Shown: positions 1 to 9,095, numbered from the stretch's first letter. The stretch: 64,000 bases of DNA from Streptomyces sp. NBC_01439 (GCF_036227605.1 NZ_CP109487.1:2232001-2296000), one strand, 5' to 3'. Notes: generated by a model not told the origin, from the sequence alone. Program-made: numbers and translations.

Positions 1-151
1 GCAGGACGAGCTCGGGGCGGAAGCCGCCCATCAGTGCCAACCCTTCCTCGCCGGTCTCGGCGGAACGCACGTCGTGGCCCCGGCGGCGCAGGCCGAGGCC
101 GACCCCCTCGCGGATGGAAGGGTCGTCCTCGATCAGCAGTACGCGTGGCAT
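1..151 (-). CDS. Response regulator, receiver N-terminus (partial)
   Basis: Only the first 50 codons are present; the gene runs off the left edge. They begin MPRVLLIEDDPSIREG, the first beta strand and helix of a CheY-like receiver. The adjacent acidic residues (IEDD) are those that hold the metal ion next to the phosphorylated aspartate. That aspartate and the output domain lie outside the window. An OmpR-type DNA-binding regulator is the commonest partner for this N-terminus, but this cannot be shown here. The gene lies 41 bases downstream of the murJ stop on the same strand. No kinase partner is visible. Confidence 0.85.
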   Translation of the reverse strand, partial: MPRVLLIEDDPSIREGVGLGLRRRGHDVRSAETGEEGLALMGGFRPELVL

Positions 152-192
152 CCGGTCAGTATCCCAAAGGTGTTGCGGGGCTTACTTCCCCC

Positions 193-1878
193 CTATCGGC
201 CGATCCTGCGCCAGAGGGAGTTCAGCATGTCGGTGATCTCCGTCAGGCGCAGCGGCCCGGCGAGGAGGACGACGACGAGGGCCAGTGCGACGGTTCCCGC
301 CCCGAGCGCGGCGAAGTTGCCGAACCGGTCGACGGCGAGGGCTGCCGCGTACCCGACGACGGCCGCCGGTGCGCAGGCGACCAGCAGGCGCAGGTGGGTC
401 CGTACGGCGGTCGTGCGCCGTTCGCTACGGGTGCCCGCGCGCGGGCCGAGTCGGCGGGCGAGGGCGTACGCGGTGACGGCGGCGCCCGCGAGGAAGGCGA
501 CGGAGGAGGCCGCGGCCATGCCGGTGGCGGCCCAGCGCGGGGACAGCAGGAAGTAGGCGGCGGCGGACAGTCCGGCGGTGAGCGCGGCGATGACCAGGTT
601 GAGGAAGAAGGGGGTCCGGGTGTCGGAGAGGGCGTAGAAGCCGCGTGAGAGGACGTACTGCGCGGAGTAGGCGATCAGGCCGGGCGCGAAGGCGATGAGG
701 ATGCCCGCCATGACCTCGATGTCGGCGGCGCCGGTGCGGCCGTACTCGAAGACGCTGCCCATCACCCAGGGGGCGAGGGCGACGAAGAGCGCGGCGGCGG
801 GTACGACGAGGGCGGCGCTGGAGCGCAGGGCGTAGGAGACGTCGCGGCGCACGGCGGCGAGGTCGCCCTCGGTGGCGGCCGCGCTCATCCGTGGCATCAG
901 GGCGGTCACGAGGGAGACGGTGATGATGCCCTGCGGGACGATCCACAGCTGGTAGGCGTTGCTATAGGCGGTGTAGCCGGCGCCGCCCGCGAGTCCGGCT
1001 TCCACGGCGCGCTGTCCGGTGGTGGTGGAGAGCCGGGTGATGACCCAGTAGGCGATCTGGTTGGTGAGGACGAGCATGACCAGCCAGCCCGCGTTGCGCA
1101 GCGGGCGGCCGAGGCCGCTGCCGCGCCAGTCGAAGCGGGGGCGCCAGCGGAAGCGGGCGGCGCGCAGCGAGGGGACGAGGGCGAGGGCCTGGATGACGAT
1201 GCCGAGGGTGGTGCCGAGGCCCAGGAGCCGGGTCTCGGCGGCGGTGAGGCCGGCCGCACCTCCTTGACTGCTCTGGGAGACCACGAGGAAGAGCCCGAAG
1301 ACGCCGATGATGACGAGGTTGTTGAGGACGGGGGTCCACATCATCGCGCCGAACCGGCCGCGGGCGTTCAGCACCTGCCCGAGCAGGGTGAAGAGTCCGT
1401 AGCAGAGGATCTGCGGCAGGCAGTACCGGGCCAGGGCGACGGTGGTGCTCGCCTGGGCGCCGTCGTAGTCCGTGTACAGCGAGACGATCAGCGGGGCGGC
1501 GAGGACCGCGACGGTGGTGAGCGCCACGAGTGCGACGGTGCAGGCGGTGAGCAGCCGGTCGGTGTAGGCGGTTCCGCCGTCCGCGTGCTCCTTGGCGGCC
1601 CGGACGAGCTCGGGGACGAAGACGGCGTTGAGCGCGCCTCCGATGAGCAGGATGTAGATGATGTTCGGGACCGTGTTGGCGACGGCGTAGCCGTCGCCGA
1701 GGAGTCCGGTGCCCAGCGCCGCGACGACGACGGCGGAGCGGATGAAACCGGTGGCGCGGGAGACGATCGAACCGGCGGCCATGAGCGCGCCGCTGCGCAG
1801 CACCGAGGTCTTCCCGGACGGCGCGTCGGCGGCTCCCGGGGCGGCGGCCGCCCCGGTGGCGGTGTCGGTGGCCGTCAC
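193..1878 (-). CDS. murJ: MurJ/MviN-family lipid II flippase
   Basis: 561 residues, almost entirely hydrophobic helices. It belongs to the MurJ branch of the MOP exporter superfamily, which flips lipid II across the membrane during peptidoglycan synthesis. Recognisable stretches are SGALMAAGSIVSRATGFIRS near the N-terminus, NTVPNIIYILLIGGALNAVF, and YSNAYQLWIVPQGIITVSLV. The start is a GTG at 1876-1878 whose last bases form the stop of the upstream femX gene (GTGA overlap), so the two are translationally coupled. The first ~25 residues (ATDTATGAAAAPGAADAP) are a low-complexity cytoplasmic leader. Streptomyces genomes usually carry more than one MurJ-like protein, so this copy need not be the essential one. 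Confidence 0.9.
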   Translation of the reverse strand: MTATDTATGAAAAPGAADAPSGKTSVLRSGALMAAGSIVSRATGFIRSAVVVAALGTGLLGDGYAVANTVPNIIYILLIGGALNAVFVPELVRAAKEHADGGTAYTDRLLTACTVALVALTTVAVLAAPLIVSLYTDYDGAQASTTVALARYCLPQILCYGLFTLLGQVLNARGRFGAMMWTPVLNNLVIIGVFGLFLVVSQSSQGGAAGLTAAETRLLGLGTTLGIVIQALALVPSLRAARFRWRPRFDWRGSGLGRPLRNAGWLVMLVLTNQIAYWVITRLSTTTGQRAVEAGLAGGAGYTAYSNAYQLWIVPQGIITVSLVTALMPRMSAAATEGDLAAVRRDVSYALRSSAALVVPAAALFVALAPWVMGSVFEYGRTGAADIEVMAGILIAFAPGLIAYSAQYVLSRGFYALSDTRTPFFLNLVIAALTAGLSAAAYFLLSPRWAATGMAAASSVAFLAGAAVTAYALARRLGPRAGTRSERRTTAVRTHLRLLVACAPAAVVGYAAALAVDRFGNFAALGAGTVALALVVVLLAGPLRLTEITDMLNSLWRRIGR

Positions 1879-3044
1879 CGGCGGGCCAGGTAGGCCTGGA
1901 ACGCCTTGTAGAGCGCCGCGTTGGCGACTCCGTCCATCGGTATCTCCCACTCTCCGAGCGTTTCGACGACCTGCCCGCCGGTACCGAGCTTCCAGCGCAG
2001 CAGTCCGAAAGAACGTTCGTCGGGGTCGAGGGTGGAGGGTACCCCGCGCATGTCGTATTCCTCCGCTCCGAGGGCGTGCGCGTCGCACATCATGCGCCAC
2101 TGCAAGGCGTTGCTGGGCCGTACCTCGCGGCGGTGGTCGGCCGAGGCGCCCGTCTGGTACCAGACCCGGCTGCCGGCGGCGATCATCGTGTGGGCGGCGA
2201 GGATCTCGCCCCGGTGGACGCCCAGGTAGAGCCGCATGCGGCCGGGCTGTTCCTCGTTCAGGACCCGGTACTGCTGCTCGTAGTACGCGAGGGAGCGGCC
2301 GAGGCGGAAGCCGTCGCGCTCCTCGGTGATGCGCAGCAGCCGGTAGAACTCGGGCAGGTCGGCGAAGGTGCCGACGACCGTCTCCACGCCGGCCTTCGTG
2401 GCCTTGCGCACGTTGCGCCGCCATTCCTGGTTGAGACCCGACCACACCTCGTCGAGGGTGCGGCCGGCCAGCGGCACGCGGAAGACGTGGCGGGGCTGGG
2501 CGTCGCCGTCGTCCTCGCCGCCGCACCGCTTCCAGCCGCGGGTGCGCAGCCGGTCGGCGAGGGCGGCGCCCACCGGGTCGACCTCGGTCGCGAGGACGTC
2601 GGAGATCTGCCGTCCGGGCCCGGTCGCGGCCTTGACCGCGGCCGCGTCCCAGCGGCGGTAGACGGGGGTGGGTCCGATGCGGACGGCGAAGGCGCCCGAG
2701 GCGCGCAGGTGGCGCAGGAGCGGGTTCAGCCAGCGGTCGACGTGCGGATCGGACCAGTCGACGACGGGCCCTTCGGGGAGATAGGCGAAGTATTTCCGCG
2801 TGCCGGGGAATTGCCGGTAGAGAACGAGTCCGGCTCCCTGAATCTCACCGTCCGGATAGTGCCATCCGACCCTTTCCGATCGCCAGAGGTCCTTTACCCG
2901 CGCCCAGGACGGGTACTGGAGAAAGCTCGCACCCCCGTGCCAGTGGAGGAAGGTCTGGTATTCGGTGACGGACAGGGCGCGTACCCGGAGCTGCCCGTCC
3001 TGGTCATGGTCCTGCTGGGCGGGGTTCACGAGCAGTGCGCACAC
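1875..3044 (-). CDS. femX: FemX/FemAB-family lipid II aminoacyltransferase
   Basis: 389 residues with the two-lobed GNAT-like fold typical of FemABX proteins, which use aminoacyl-tRNA to add the first cross-bridge residue to lipid II. In Streptomyces the bridge is a single glycine. Diagnostic stretches are FLQYPSWARVKDLWRSERVG near the N-terminus, NQEWRRNVRKATKAGVE in the middle, and the lobe ending GVPSTLDPDERSFGLLRWKL. The GTG start at 3042-3044 is supported by an AGGAAGG ribosome site nine bases upstream. The stop overlaps the start of murJ, linking lipid II modification to lipid II export in one operon. It is divergent from the L,D-transpeptidase gene. Confidence 0.88.
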   Translation of the reverse strand: MCALLVNPAQQDHDQDGQLRVRALSVTEYQTFLHWHGGASFLQYPSWARVKDLWRSERVGWHYPDGEIQGAGLVLYRQFPGTRKYFAYLPEGPVVDWSDPHVDRWLNPLLRHLRASGAFAVRIGPTPVYRRWDAAAVKAATGPGRQISDVLATEVDPVGAALADRLRTRGWKRCGGEDDGDAQPRHVFRVPLAGRTLDEVWSGLNQEWRRNVRKATKAGVETVVGTFADLPEFYRLLRITEERDGFRLGRSLAYYEQQYRVLNEEQPGRMRLYLGVHRGEILAAHTMIAAGSRVWYQTGASADHRREVRPSNALQWRMMCDAHALGAEEYDMRGVPSTLDPDERSFGLLRWKLGTGGQVVETLGEWEIPMDGVANAALYKAFQAYLARR

Positions 3045-3077
3045 GGCCGACAGCCTTCCTGTTCGTCCTGACGGTCT

Positions 3078-3095
3078 CTCACAGGACTCTCACAG
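3078..3095. promoter_or_regulatory. CTCACAG direct repeat, 11-base period
   Basis: In the intergenic region between femX and the L,D-transpeptidase the heptamer CTCACAG occurs twice (3078-3084 and 3089-3095), exactly one helical turn apart. Two GTGAC motifs follow at 3102 and 3124, 22 bases apart. Tandem half-sites at 11-base spacing are the usual layout of OmpR-family response-regulator sites. The regulator is not identified. Confidence 0.4.
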
Positions 3096-3266
3096 CCGAC
3101 CGTGACCGAACTGCGCGGCGTTTGTGACCGGATGATGACCGTTTCGCTGCGGTCGGCGTCACAAGAGAGAGGACGAGCTTTTCCACCGAATGCGGAACCT
3201 AAAGTCGCCTCGTTCGCATCTCCTTTTGCGGACGTCATCGCCATCACTACTCGAAGGGGCCCTTCG

Positions 3267-4460
3267 TTGAGCCGTATACGCCGCACCGCCATGGCGGGCA
3301 CCGCACTTCTGGCCGCCTCGCTCACCGCCTGTTCGGGCGGGAGCGACGGTGGCGGCGACGACAAGGGCAAGACCGAGCCGAAGCCGAAGGCGGCCATGAC
3401 CGTCTCGGTGAACCTCACGGGCGATCAGGTCAAGGCGGGCCAGCCGGTGACGGTGACCGTCGCCGAGGGCAAGTTGGCCCAGGTGAAGGTGACCGACGCC
3501 AAGGGCGCGGAGCTGCCGGGGAAGATATCCGACGACGGGAAGACCTGGACCTCGGAGCGCAACGCCCCGCCCGGCGCGGAGTACAAGGTCGAGGCGCAGA
3601 ACACCGACAGCCAGAGCGCCAGTGCCCAGTTCAAGACCAGCGCCGCCGACAAGGTGAACAAGGTCACGATCAACGTCTCCAAGGGCAGCACGGTGGGCGT
3701 GGCGATGCCCGTGTCGCTCGTCTTCGACAACCCGGTGACGAACAAGGCCGAGGTGGAGAAGCAGCTCAAGGTCACCACCTCGGACAACACCGAGGGCTCC
3801 TGGGGCTGGATCAAGGACTACGACGGCAAGGACCGCATCGACTGGCGGCCCAAGGACTACTGGAAGTCCGGCACGGACGTGAAGGTCGACATGAAGCTGA
3901 ACGGGGTGGACTCGGGCAAGGGCGGCGGACTGTTCGCCCGGGACTACAACACCGAGTTCAAGATCGGCAAGGACCGCCGGGTCCAGGTCAGCCTCGACAC
4001 GAAGAAGATGTCGATCACCCAGGACGGCCAGCCGCTCAGGACCATCCCCATCTCGGCCGGCACTCCCGGCGGCAAGAAGGCCTCCTGGTCCGGGAAGATG
4101 GTGATCATGTCGAAGGAGGGCACCATCCGGATGGACTCCCAGACGGTGGGCCTGGACAACGCCTACAACAAGATGGTCGATTACTCGATGCGGCTCACCT
4201 GGTCCGGCATGTACGCGCACGCCGCCCCGTGGAACGAGGGCAACTTCGGCCGCGCCAACAGCAGCTCCGGCTGCGTGGGCATGAGCGACGCCAACGCCAA
4301 GGAGTTCTTCGGGGAGTCCCAGATCGGCGACGCCTTCGAGGTGATCGGCGAGGGCTCGAAGGGCAACGCGGACATCGGCAACGGCTACGGCGAGTGGAAC
4401 CTGACGTGGGACCAGTGGAAGGCCAAGAGCGCCCTGTCCGGCACCCCGCAGAACGGCTGA
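3267..4460 (+). CDS. L,D-transpeptidase lipoprotein (YkuD domain)
   Basis: 397 residues. It is a secreted lipoprotein: signal peptide with lipobox LTAC (ALLAASLTACSGG), then a Gly/Asp/Lys-rich linker. Two bacterial immunoglobulin-like domains follow (about residues 35-240), then a C-terminal YkuD catalytic domain. The active-site region has the conserved His in YAHAAPWNEGNFG and the nucleophile Cys in SSSGCVGMSDANA. L,D-transpeptidases make 3-3 cross-links in peptidoglycan outside the membrane, which suits the divergent femX-murJ neighbours. The start is TTG at 3267, supported by GAAGGGG seven bases upstream and by the signal peptide. Reading further upstream (to 3102) would put non-signal sequence in front. 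Confidence 0.92.
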   Translation: MSRIRRTAMAGTALLAASLTACSGGSDGGGDDKGKTEPKPKAAMTVSVNLTGDQVKAGQPVTVTVAEGKLAQVKVTDAKGAELPGKISDDGKTWTSERNAPPGAEYKVEAQNTDSQSASAQFKTSAADKVNKVTINVSKGSTVGVAMPVSLVFDNPVTNKAEVEKQLKVTTSDNTEGSWGWIKDYDGKDRIDWRPKDYWKSGTDVKVDMKLNGVDSGKGGGLFARDYNTEFKIGKDRRVQVSLDTKKMSITQDGQPLRTIPISAGTPGGKKASWSGKMVIMSKEGTIRMDSQTVGLDNAYNKMVDYSMRLTWSGMYAHAAPWNEGNFGRANSSSGCVGMSDANAKEFFGESQIGDAFEVIGEGSKGNADIGNGYGEWNLTWDQWKAKSALSGTPQNG

Positions 4461-4512
4461 CGGCCGGACCGCAGTTGGCCCTCCGCCGCTGGTCCACCCC
4501 GATCACCCAATC

Positions 4513-4577
4513 GTTACCGGCACGTAACTTACCCACGGGTTACTTTCGGTAAGGCGCTCCCGTTACTGTCGGGTCAC
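4513..4577. promoter_or_regulatory. GTTAC/GTAAC half-site array
   Basis: Upstream of the CocE-like gene GTTAC-N6-GTAAC lies at 4513-4528. A further GTTAC is at 4539, and GTTAC-N6-GTCAC at 4562-4577. Both pairs repeat with an 11-base period, as expected for tandem binding by an OmpR-family regulator. The same GTTAC-N6-GTAAC pair precedes the secreted GDSL hydrolase at 54577. MtrA-like regulators are candidates, but the assignment is inference. Confidence 0.5.
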
Positions 4578-4611
4578 TTTGATGACCCGGCGTACGCGCG
4601 AGGAGCGAGAG

Positions 4612-6198
4612 ATGCGACGCACCGGCACCGCTGCAGCCGTGACGACCCTGCTGGCAGCAACCGCCCTGGGCCTGGCCCCGCACCAGGCCCAGGCGGCTCC
4701 CGCCACCACCGTGGCGGCCGCCACCGACGCCTCCTCGCAGATCCGCTTCCACGACATCCCGGGCTCCGGCGGAATCACCCTCAAGGGCAACGTCTTCACC
4801 CCGGCCGGAGCCACGAGCGGCCGGACCTACCCGCTGATCGTGCTGCCCACCAGCTGGGGCCTGCCGCAGACCGAATACCTCGCCCAGGCCAAGAAGCTCG
4901 CCGACTCCGGTTACGTCGTGGTCAGTTACACCTCCCGCGGCTTCTGGCTCTCCGGCGGCACCATCGAGGTGGCCGGCCCGCCGGACATCGCCGACGTCAG
5001 CGCCGTCATCGACTGGGCCCTCGCCCATTCCCCCGCCGACGCGGACCGCATCGGCCTGGGCGGGGTCTCGTACGCCGCCGGCATCACGCTGCTGGCCTCC
5101 GCGCACGACCCGCGCGTCAAGGCCGTGGTCGCGATGAGCGGCTGGGCCGACCTCATCGAATCCATCTACTCCGGCCGCACCCAGCACCTCCAGGCCGCCG
5201 CGATGCTCGGCGCCGCCGGGTACCTCACCGGCCGCCCCGGACCCGAACTCAAGACGCTCCTCGGCAACTTCCTCGGCTCCCGGCTGGACCAGGAGCAGCA
5301 GATGATCGAGTGGGGCAGGAAGCGTTCGGCCTCCGAGCAGGTGGACCGGATCAACGCCAACGGCGCCGCGATCATGCTCGGCAACGCCTGGGGCGACACC
5401 GTCTTCCCGCCCAACCAGTACGCGAAGTTCTACGAACGGCTGACCGGCCCCAAGCGCCTGGAGTTCCGGCCCGGGGACCACGCCACGGCCGAGGGCACCG
5501 GCCTGCTGGGGCTGCCCAACGACACCTGGACCAACGCGCACCGCTGGTTCGACCGCTACCTCAAGGGCGAGCACAACGGCATCGACACCGAGGCCCCGGT
5601 GCAGATCAAGTCCCGTAGCGACAACGGGTACGAGGGCTACGCCGACTGGAAATCGGTCGGCTCCGGGGGCACCGAGGAGCTGGCGCTCTCCGACAGCGAG
5701 CACCTCTTCGCCAATGTCGACACCGGAGCCAACGGTGGCGTCCTCCTCCTCTCCAGCGCCCTCGACCAGTTCGTGAAGGCGCCCCCGATCGCCTCCGTCC
5801 CGCTCCTCCCCCGGGCCTTCGCGGCCGTCTGGCAGTCGCAGCGCTACGACGGGGCGCGCCGGATCCGCGGCACCGCGAAGCTGCACACCACCGTCACCCC
5901 CACCAAGGGCGACGGCACCTTCGTCGCGTACCTCTACGACGTCGGCCCGCTCGGCATCGGCAAGCTCGTCAGCAACGCCCCGTACACCTTTCACGGGAAG
6001 GCTCCCGGCCGGGCCTTCGGCGTGGACCTGGAGCTGTTCTCCACCGCCTACGACGTACCGGCCGGCCACCGGCTCGCCCTGGTCATCGACACCGTCGACC
6101 CGCTCTACATCGAGCACAACCCCGTGGGCGCACAACTGACCTTCTCCTCGCCGCGCACCGATCCCAGCTACGTGTCGGTGCCGCTGCGCGAGCAGTGA
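4612..6198 (+). CDS. Secreted CocE/NonD-family serine hydrolase
   Basis: 528 residues. A Sec signal peptide (ATALGLAPHQAQA, cleavage near residue 28) is followed by an alpha/beta-hydrolase domain and a C-terminal beta domain, as in X-Pro dipeptidyl-peptidase and cocaine-esterase-like proteins. The nucleophile serine is in GLGGVSYAAG, the acidic residue probably in GNAWGDTVFPP, and the histidine in RPGDHATAEG. This gives a complete Ser-Asp-His triad. The start is ATG at 4612, preceded by AGGAG six bases upstream. The substrate (proline-terminated peptide or ester) cannot be told. The gene is convergent with gluA, leaving only three bases between the stops. Confidence 0.88.
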   Translation: MRRTGTAAAVTTLLAATALGLAPHQAQAAPATTVAAATDASSQIRFHDIPGSGGITLKGNVFTPAGATSGRTYPLIVLPTSWGLPQTEYLAQAKKLADSGYVVVSYTSRGFWLSGGTIEVAGPPDIADVSAVIDWALAHSPADADRIGLGGVSYAAGITLLASAHDPRVKAVVAMSGWADLIESIYSGRTQHLQAAAMLGAAGYLTGRPGPELKTLLGNFLGSRLDQEQQMIEWGRKRSASEQVDRINANGAAIMLGNAWGDTVFPPNQYAKFYERLTGPKRLEFRPGDHATAEGTGLLGLPNDTWTNAHRWFDRYLKGEHNGIDTEAPVQIKSRSDNGYEGYADWKSVGSGGTEELALSDSEHLFANVDTGANGGVLLLSSALDQFVKAPPIASVPLLPRAFAAVWQSQRYDGARRIRGTAKLHTTVTPTKGDGTFVAYLYDVGPLGIGKLVSNAPYTFHGKAPGRAFGVDLELFSTAYDVPAGHRLALVIDTVDPLYIEHNPVGAQLTFSSPRTDPSYVSVPLREQ

Positions 6199-6201
6199 CC
6201 G

Positions 6202-6945
6202 TCAGTGCTTGAGGATCTTGGAGAGGAAGTCCTTGGCCCGGTCGCTCTCCGGGGCGGTGAAGAACTGCTCCGGGGTGCGGTCCTCGATGATCTGCCCGTC
6301 GGCCATGAAGACCACGCGGTTCGCGGCGGAGCGGGCGAAGCCCATCTCGTGGGTGACCACGACCATGGTCATGCCCTCGCGGGCGAGCTGCCGCATGACC
6401 TCCAGCACCTCGTTGATCATCTCCGGGTCGAGGGCGGAGGTGGGCTCGTCGAAGAGCAGGGCCTTGGGGTCCATGGCGAGGGCGCGGGCGATCGCCACCC
6501 GCTGCTGCTGACCGCCGGAGAGCTGGGCCGGGAACTTCTCGGCCTGGTCGGCCAGGCCCACCCGCTCCAGGATCTCCCGGGAGCGTCGGTCCGCCTCGCC
6601 CCGTTTGCGGCCGCGGACCTTGACCTGCGCGAGCGAGACGTTGGCGAGGACGGTCTTGTGCGCGAACAGGTTGAAGGACTGGAAGACCATCCCCACCTCG
6701 GCGCGCAGCCGGGCCAGCTCCTTGCCCTCGGCGGGCAGTGCCTCCCCGTCGATCCGGATCGTGCCCGACTCGACGGTCTCCAGTCGGTTGATCGCCCGGC
6801 ACAGGGTGGACTTCCCGGAGCCGGAGGGGCCGATGACCACCACCACCTCCCCGCGGCCGACGGTGAGGTTGATGTCCCGCAGTACGTGCAGCGCACCGAA
6901 GTGCTTGTTGACGTCCCGCAGCTCGATCAACGGTTCTACGGTCAT
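6202..6945 (-). CDS. gluA: Polar amino-acid (glutamate-type) ABC transporter ATPase
   Basis: 247 residues, a complete ABC ATPase of the PAAT/GluA-GlnQ type. It has Walker A (GPSGSGKST), the Q-loop ([17 protein letters not shown]), signature [15 protein letters not shown], Walker B ([12 protein letters not shown]) and the H-loop (VVTHEMG). In most actinomycetes such a gene is first in a gluABCD operon with a binding protein and two permeases. Here none of these is adjacent: downstream is the convergent hydrolase and upstream a conserved unknown gene. It is therefore an orphan ATPase. It may energise permeases encoded elsewhere or be a leftover from a broken operon; the reading frame looks intact. 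Confidence 0.9.
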   Translation of the reverse strand: MTVEPLIELRDVNKHFGALHVLRDINLTVGRGEVVVVIGPSGSGKSTLCRAINRLETVESGTIRIDGEALPAEGKELARLRAEVGMVFQSFNLFAHKTVLANVSLAQVKVRGRKRGEADRRSREILERVGLADQAEKFPAQLSGGQQQRVAIARALAMDPKALLFDEPTSALDPEMINEVLEVMRQLAREGMTMVVVTHEMGFARSAANRVVFMADGQIIEDRTPEQFFTAPESDRAKDFLSKILKH

Positions 6946-7103
6946 GTGCTGCCCTGCCCACGTGTCGGAGTCGGTACCGGTTTCGGCCCCGGTCCGGGCC
7001 CCGGTATCGGTCGCGGTATCGGTGGCCGTGCGCCGGGGTCAGCGCAAACTATCCGGCTGCGGAAGGGCACTTCGCACGGGAGGGGCGGCGACACGCCGGG
7101 GCG

Positions 7104-7544
7104 TCAGCCCTCGGAGGCCTCGGCGAATGCCTGGCTGAGCTCGGGAGATCCGGTCATCGCCCAGGACAGGCCCGACTCGATCACGTTCAGCTCGCGACCC
7201 GAGGCCAGCCGGATCACCGGCTGGCCGTTGGGCCACACCCGCCACGCGGCCCCCGGAACGGTCCGGATGATCACGGTCCCGAGGTAGAAGCCGGCGTCGT
7301 TGCCGAGCCAGGGCACCGCCTCGGGGTCCCGCCGCCAGCGCGGCATCAGCTGGTCCAGGGCTTCCAACGAATCCCGGCTCTCGTCGAGTTCCAGTCCGGC
7401 CGCCCTCGCCTGGACGCGCAGCATCTCGCACTCCGAGAACAACTCGGCGACGCCCTCGGGGTCGTCCGCGAGGGCGTCGCCGAGTCCCGTGCCCTGTTCC
7501 GTTTCGCTTCGGTTCAGCCAGTTGCCCAGGAAAGGGATGTTCAT
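7104..7544 (-). CDS. Conserved actinomycete protein (DUF6278-like)
   Basis: 146 residues, acidic and apparently cytoplasmic, with no signal peptide or membrane helix. It starts MNIPFLGNWLNRSE and contains a tryptophan-rich centre (DQLMPRWRRDPEAVPWLGND, IIRTVPGAAWRVWPNG). It matches my memory of a short Streptomyces family annotated as DUF6278. Its function is unknown. It stands alone between gluA and exonuclease III. The 145-base gap to gluA is low-complexity (repeated GGTATCGG/GGTACCGG-like triplets) with no clear site. Confidence 0.7.
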   Translation of the reverse strand: MNIPFLGNWLNRSETEQGTGLGDALADDPEGVAELFSECEMLRVQARAAGLELDESRDSLEALDQLMPRWRRDPEAVPWLGNDAGFYLGTVIIRTVPGAAWRVWPNGQPVIRLASGRELNVIESGLSWAMTGSPELSQAFAEASEG

Positions 7545-7613
7545 ACCGCCCAGCGTCGCACCAGGATCCGCCGCTGACCACAGGGCGCGCCTGGATCCGT
7601 CGGCCCGGATGGC

Positions 7614-7640
7614 ACCGGCTACCGGCTACCGGCTACCGGC
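7614..7640. repeat. ACCGGCT tandem repeat
   Basis: Three perfect copies of the heptamer ACCGGCT plus a partial fourth, just downstream of the exonuclease III stop codon. This is a simple-sequence expansion with no evident function. Confidence 0.85.
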
Positions 7641-7646
7641 ACCCGC

Positions 7647-8432
7647 CTACCGGAAGAGGTACAGGTCCACGACGACGGGAGCATGGTCGGACGCGCCCTT
7701 GCCCTTGCGCTCCTCGCGGTCGACGTAGGAGTCGGTGACGGCCTTGGTGAAGGACTCGTTCCCGTAGACCAGGTCGATGCGCATGCCCTTGTTCTTGGGG
7801 AAGGCGAGCATCCGGTAGTCCCAGAAGGTGTAGGGACGGTCGTACTTCAGCGCACGCGGGAACACGTCCGAGAGCCCTGCGGCGCGCAGCGCCTCCAGGG
7901 CGGCCCGCTCGGCGGGGGTCACATGGGTGAGGCCCGCGAAGACGGCCGGGTCGTAGACGTCCTCGTCGGTCGGGGCCACGTTGAAGTCGCCGAGCACCGC
8001 GAACGGCCTCGGACCGGCCGCATCGGCGGCCACGGCCGTGGTCAGGGCGCGGAACCAGTCCAGCTTGTATCCGTAGTGGTCGTGCTCGACCTCGCGCCCG
8101 TTGGGCACGTACACCGACCAGACCCGGACCCCGCCGCAGGTGGCGGAGATCGCGCGGGGCTCCTGGACTCCCTCGTAGTCGGGCCCGCCGGGCAGTCCGA
8201 GGACCACGTCCTCCAGGCCGACCTTGGAGAGCAGGGCCACGCCGTTCCAGCGGCCGGTGGCATTGACCGCCGACTCGTAGCCCAGCTCGCGCAGCGCGTC
8301 GTGGGGGAACTGCTCCGCCGAGCACTTGGTCTCCTGGATGCACAGGACATCCGTGCCGGAGCTCTCCAGCCAGGCCAGCAGGCGCGGCAGCCGGGCGGTG
8401 ATGGAGTTGACGTTGAAGGTGGCGATACGCAT
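7647..8432 (-). CDS. xth: Exodeoxyribonuclease III (xth family)
   Basis: 261 residues of the ExoIII/EEP nuclease family, which cleaves DNA at abasic sites and degrades 3' ends during base-excision repair. Conserved blocks are MRIATFNVNSITARLPRLL at the N-terminus, the metal ligand in LCIQETKCS, VYVPNGREVEHDHYGYKLDW, the catalytic GDFNVAPTDEDVYDP, WDYR, and the terminal ASDHAPVVVDL. All key residues are present and the length is normal. I chose the ATG at 8432 because the protein family begins exactly at MRIATFN. Confidence 0.95.
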   Translation of the reverse strand: MRIATFNVNSITARLPRLLAWLESSGTDVLCIQETKCSAEQFPHDALRELGYESAVNATGRWNGVALLSKVGLEDVVLGLPGGPDYEGVQEPRAISATCGGVRVWSVYVPNGREVEHDHYGYKLDWFRALTTAVAADAAGPRPFAVLGDFNVAPTDEDVYDPAVFAGLTHVTPAERAALEALRAAGLSDVFPRALKYDRPYTFWDYRMLAFPKNKGMRIDLVYGNESFTKAVTDSYVDREERKGKGASDHAPVVVDLYLFR

Positions 8433-8462
8433 ACGTGCCAACCTACCGCCCGGCACCGACAG

Positions 8463-9095
8463 TCACAGTTCGGCGGAGTCCCCCGCGGTGAGTCGCCCGT
8501 GGTCGGTGCCTCCGAGGGCGTTCAGGGCGTTGTCGTAGATCGGCCGGGCGATGTCGGAGAGGTAGGCGTCGTGGATGTCCAGGGCCCGGCGCGGCTTGAC
8601 CTCGCGGAGGTAGTCGATCACCTCGGAGACCTTGTTCCAGGGGGCGTGCACCGGGACCATCAGGGTCTCGACGGGGACGCCGGGCACGGTCAGCGCGTCC
8701 CCGGGGTGGAAGAGGGAACCTTCGACGAGGTAGCCGACGTTCGTGACGCGCGGGATGTCCGGGTGGATCACGGCGTGCAGCTCCCCGTGGACCTGGACCT
8801 CGAACCCGGCCGCGGTGAAGGCGTCGCCGTGACCGACGGTGTGCACCCGGCCCGGATAGGCGGGGGCGAGCTTCTCGGCGACACTGCGCAGGGTCCACAG
8901 TTCCACGGCCGGATCGGCGTCGAGGGCGGCCCGCAGCCGACCCTCCTCGAAGTGGTCGGGGTGTTCGTGCGTGACCAGCAGGGCGTCCGCCCCCCGTCCC
9001 GCGTCCGGTTCGCTGAAGGCGCCCGGGTCGATGACGAGCGTGCGCCCGTCCTTCTCCAACTGGACGCAGGAATGCAGCCGCTTGGTGAGCTTCAT
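8463..9095 (-). CDS. MBL-fold metallo-hydrolase
   Basis: 210 residues of the metallo-beta-lactamase fold, UlaG-like branch. The metal-binding motif is THEHPDHF at about residue 42. Further ligands are likely in HGELHAVIHPD, the aspartate of FHPGDALTVPG and the histidine of PVHAPWNK. The C-terminal DIHDAYLS may complete the site. There is no signal peptide, so it acts in the cytoplasm. The substrate is unknown; such proteins are widespread as general hydrolases. The start MKLTKRLHSCVQLEKDGR fits the first strand of the fold. It lies 30 bases downstream of exonuclease III's start and may share transcription with it. Confidence 0.85.
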   Translation of the reverse strand: MKLTKRLHSCVQLEKDGRTLVIDPGAFSEPDAGRGADALLVTHEHPDHFEEGRLRAALDADPAVELWTLRSVAEKLAPAYPGRVHTVGHGDAFTAAGFEVQVHGELHAVIHPDIPRVTNVGYLVEGSLFHPGDALTVPGVPVETLMVPVHAPWNKVSEVIDYLREVKPRRALDIHDAYLSDIARPIYDNALNALGGTDHGRLTAGDSAEL

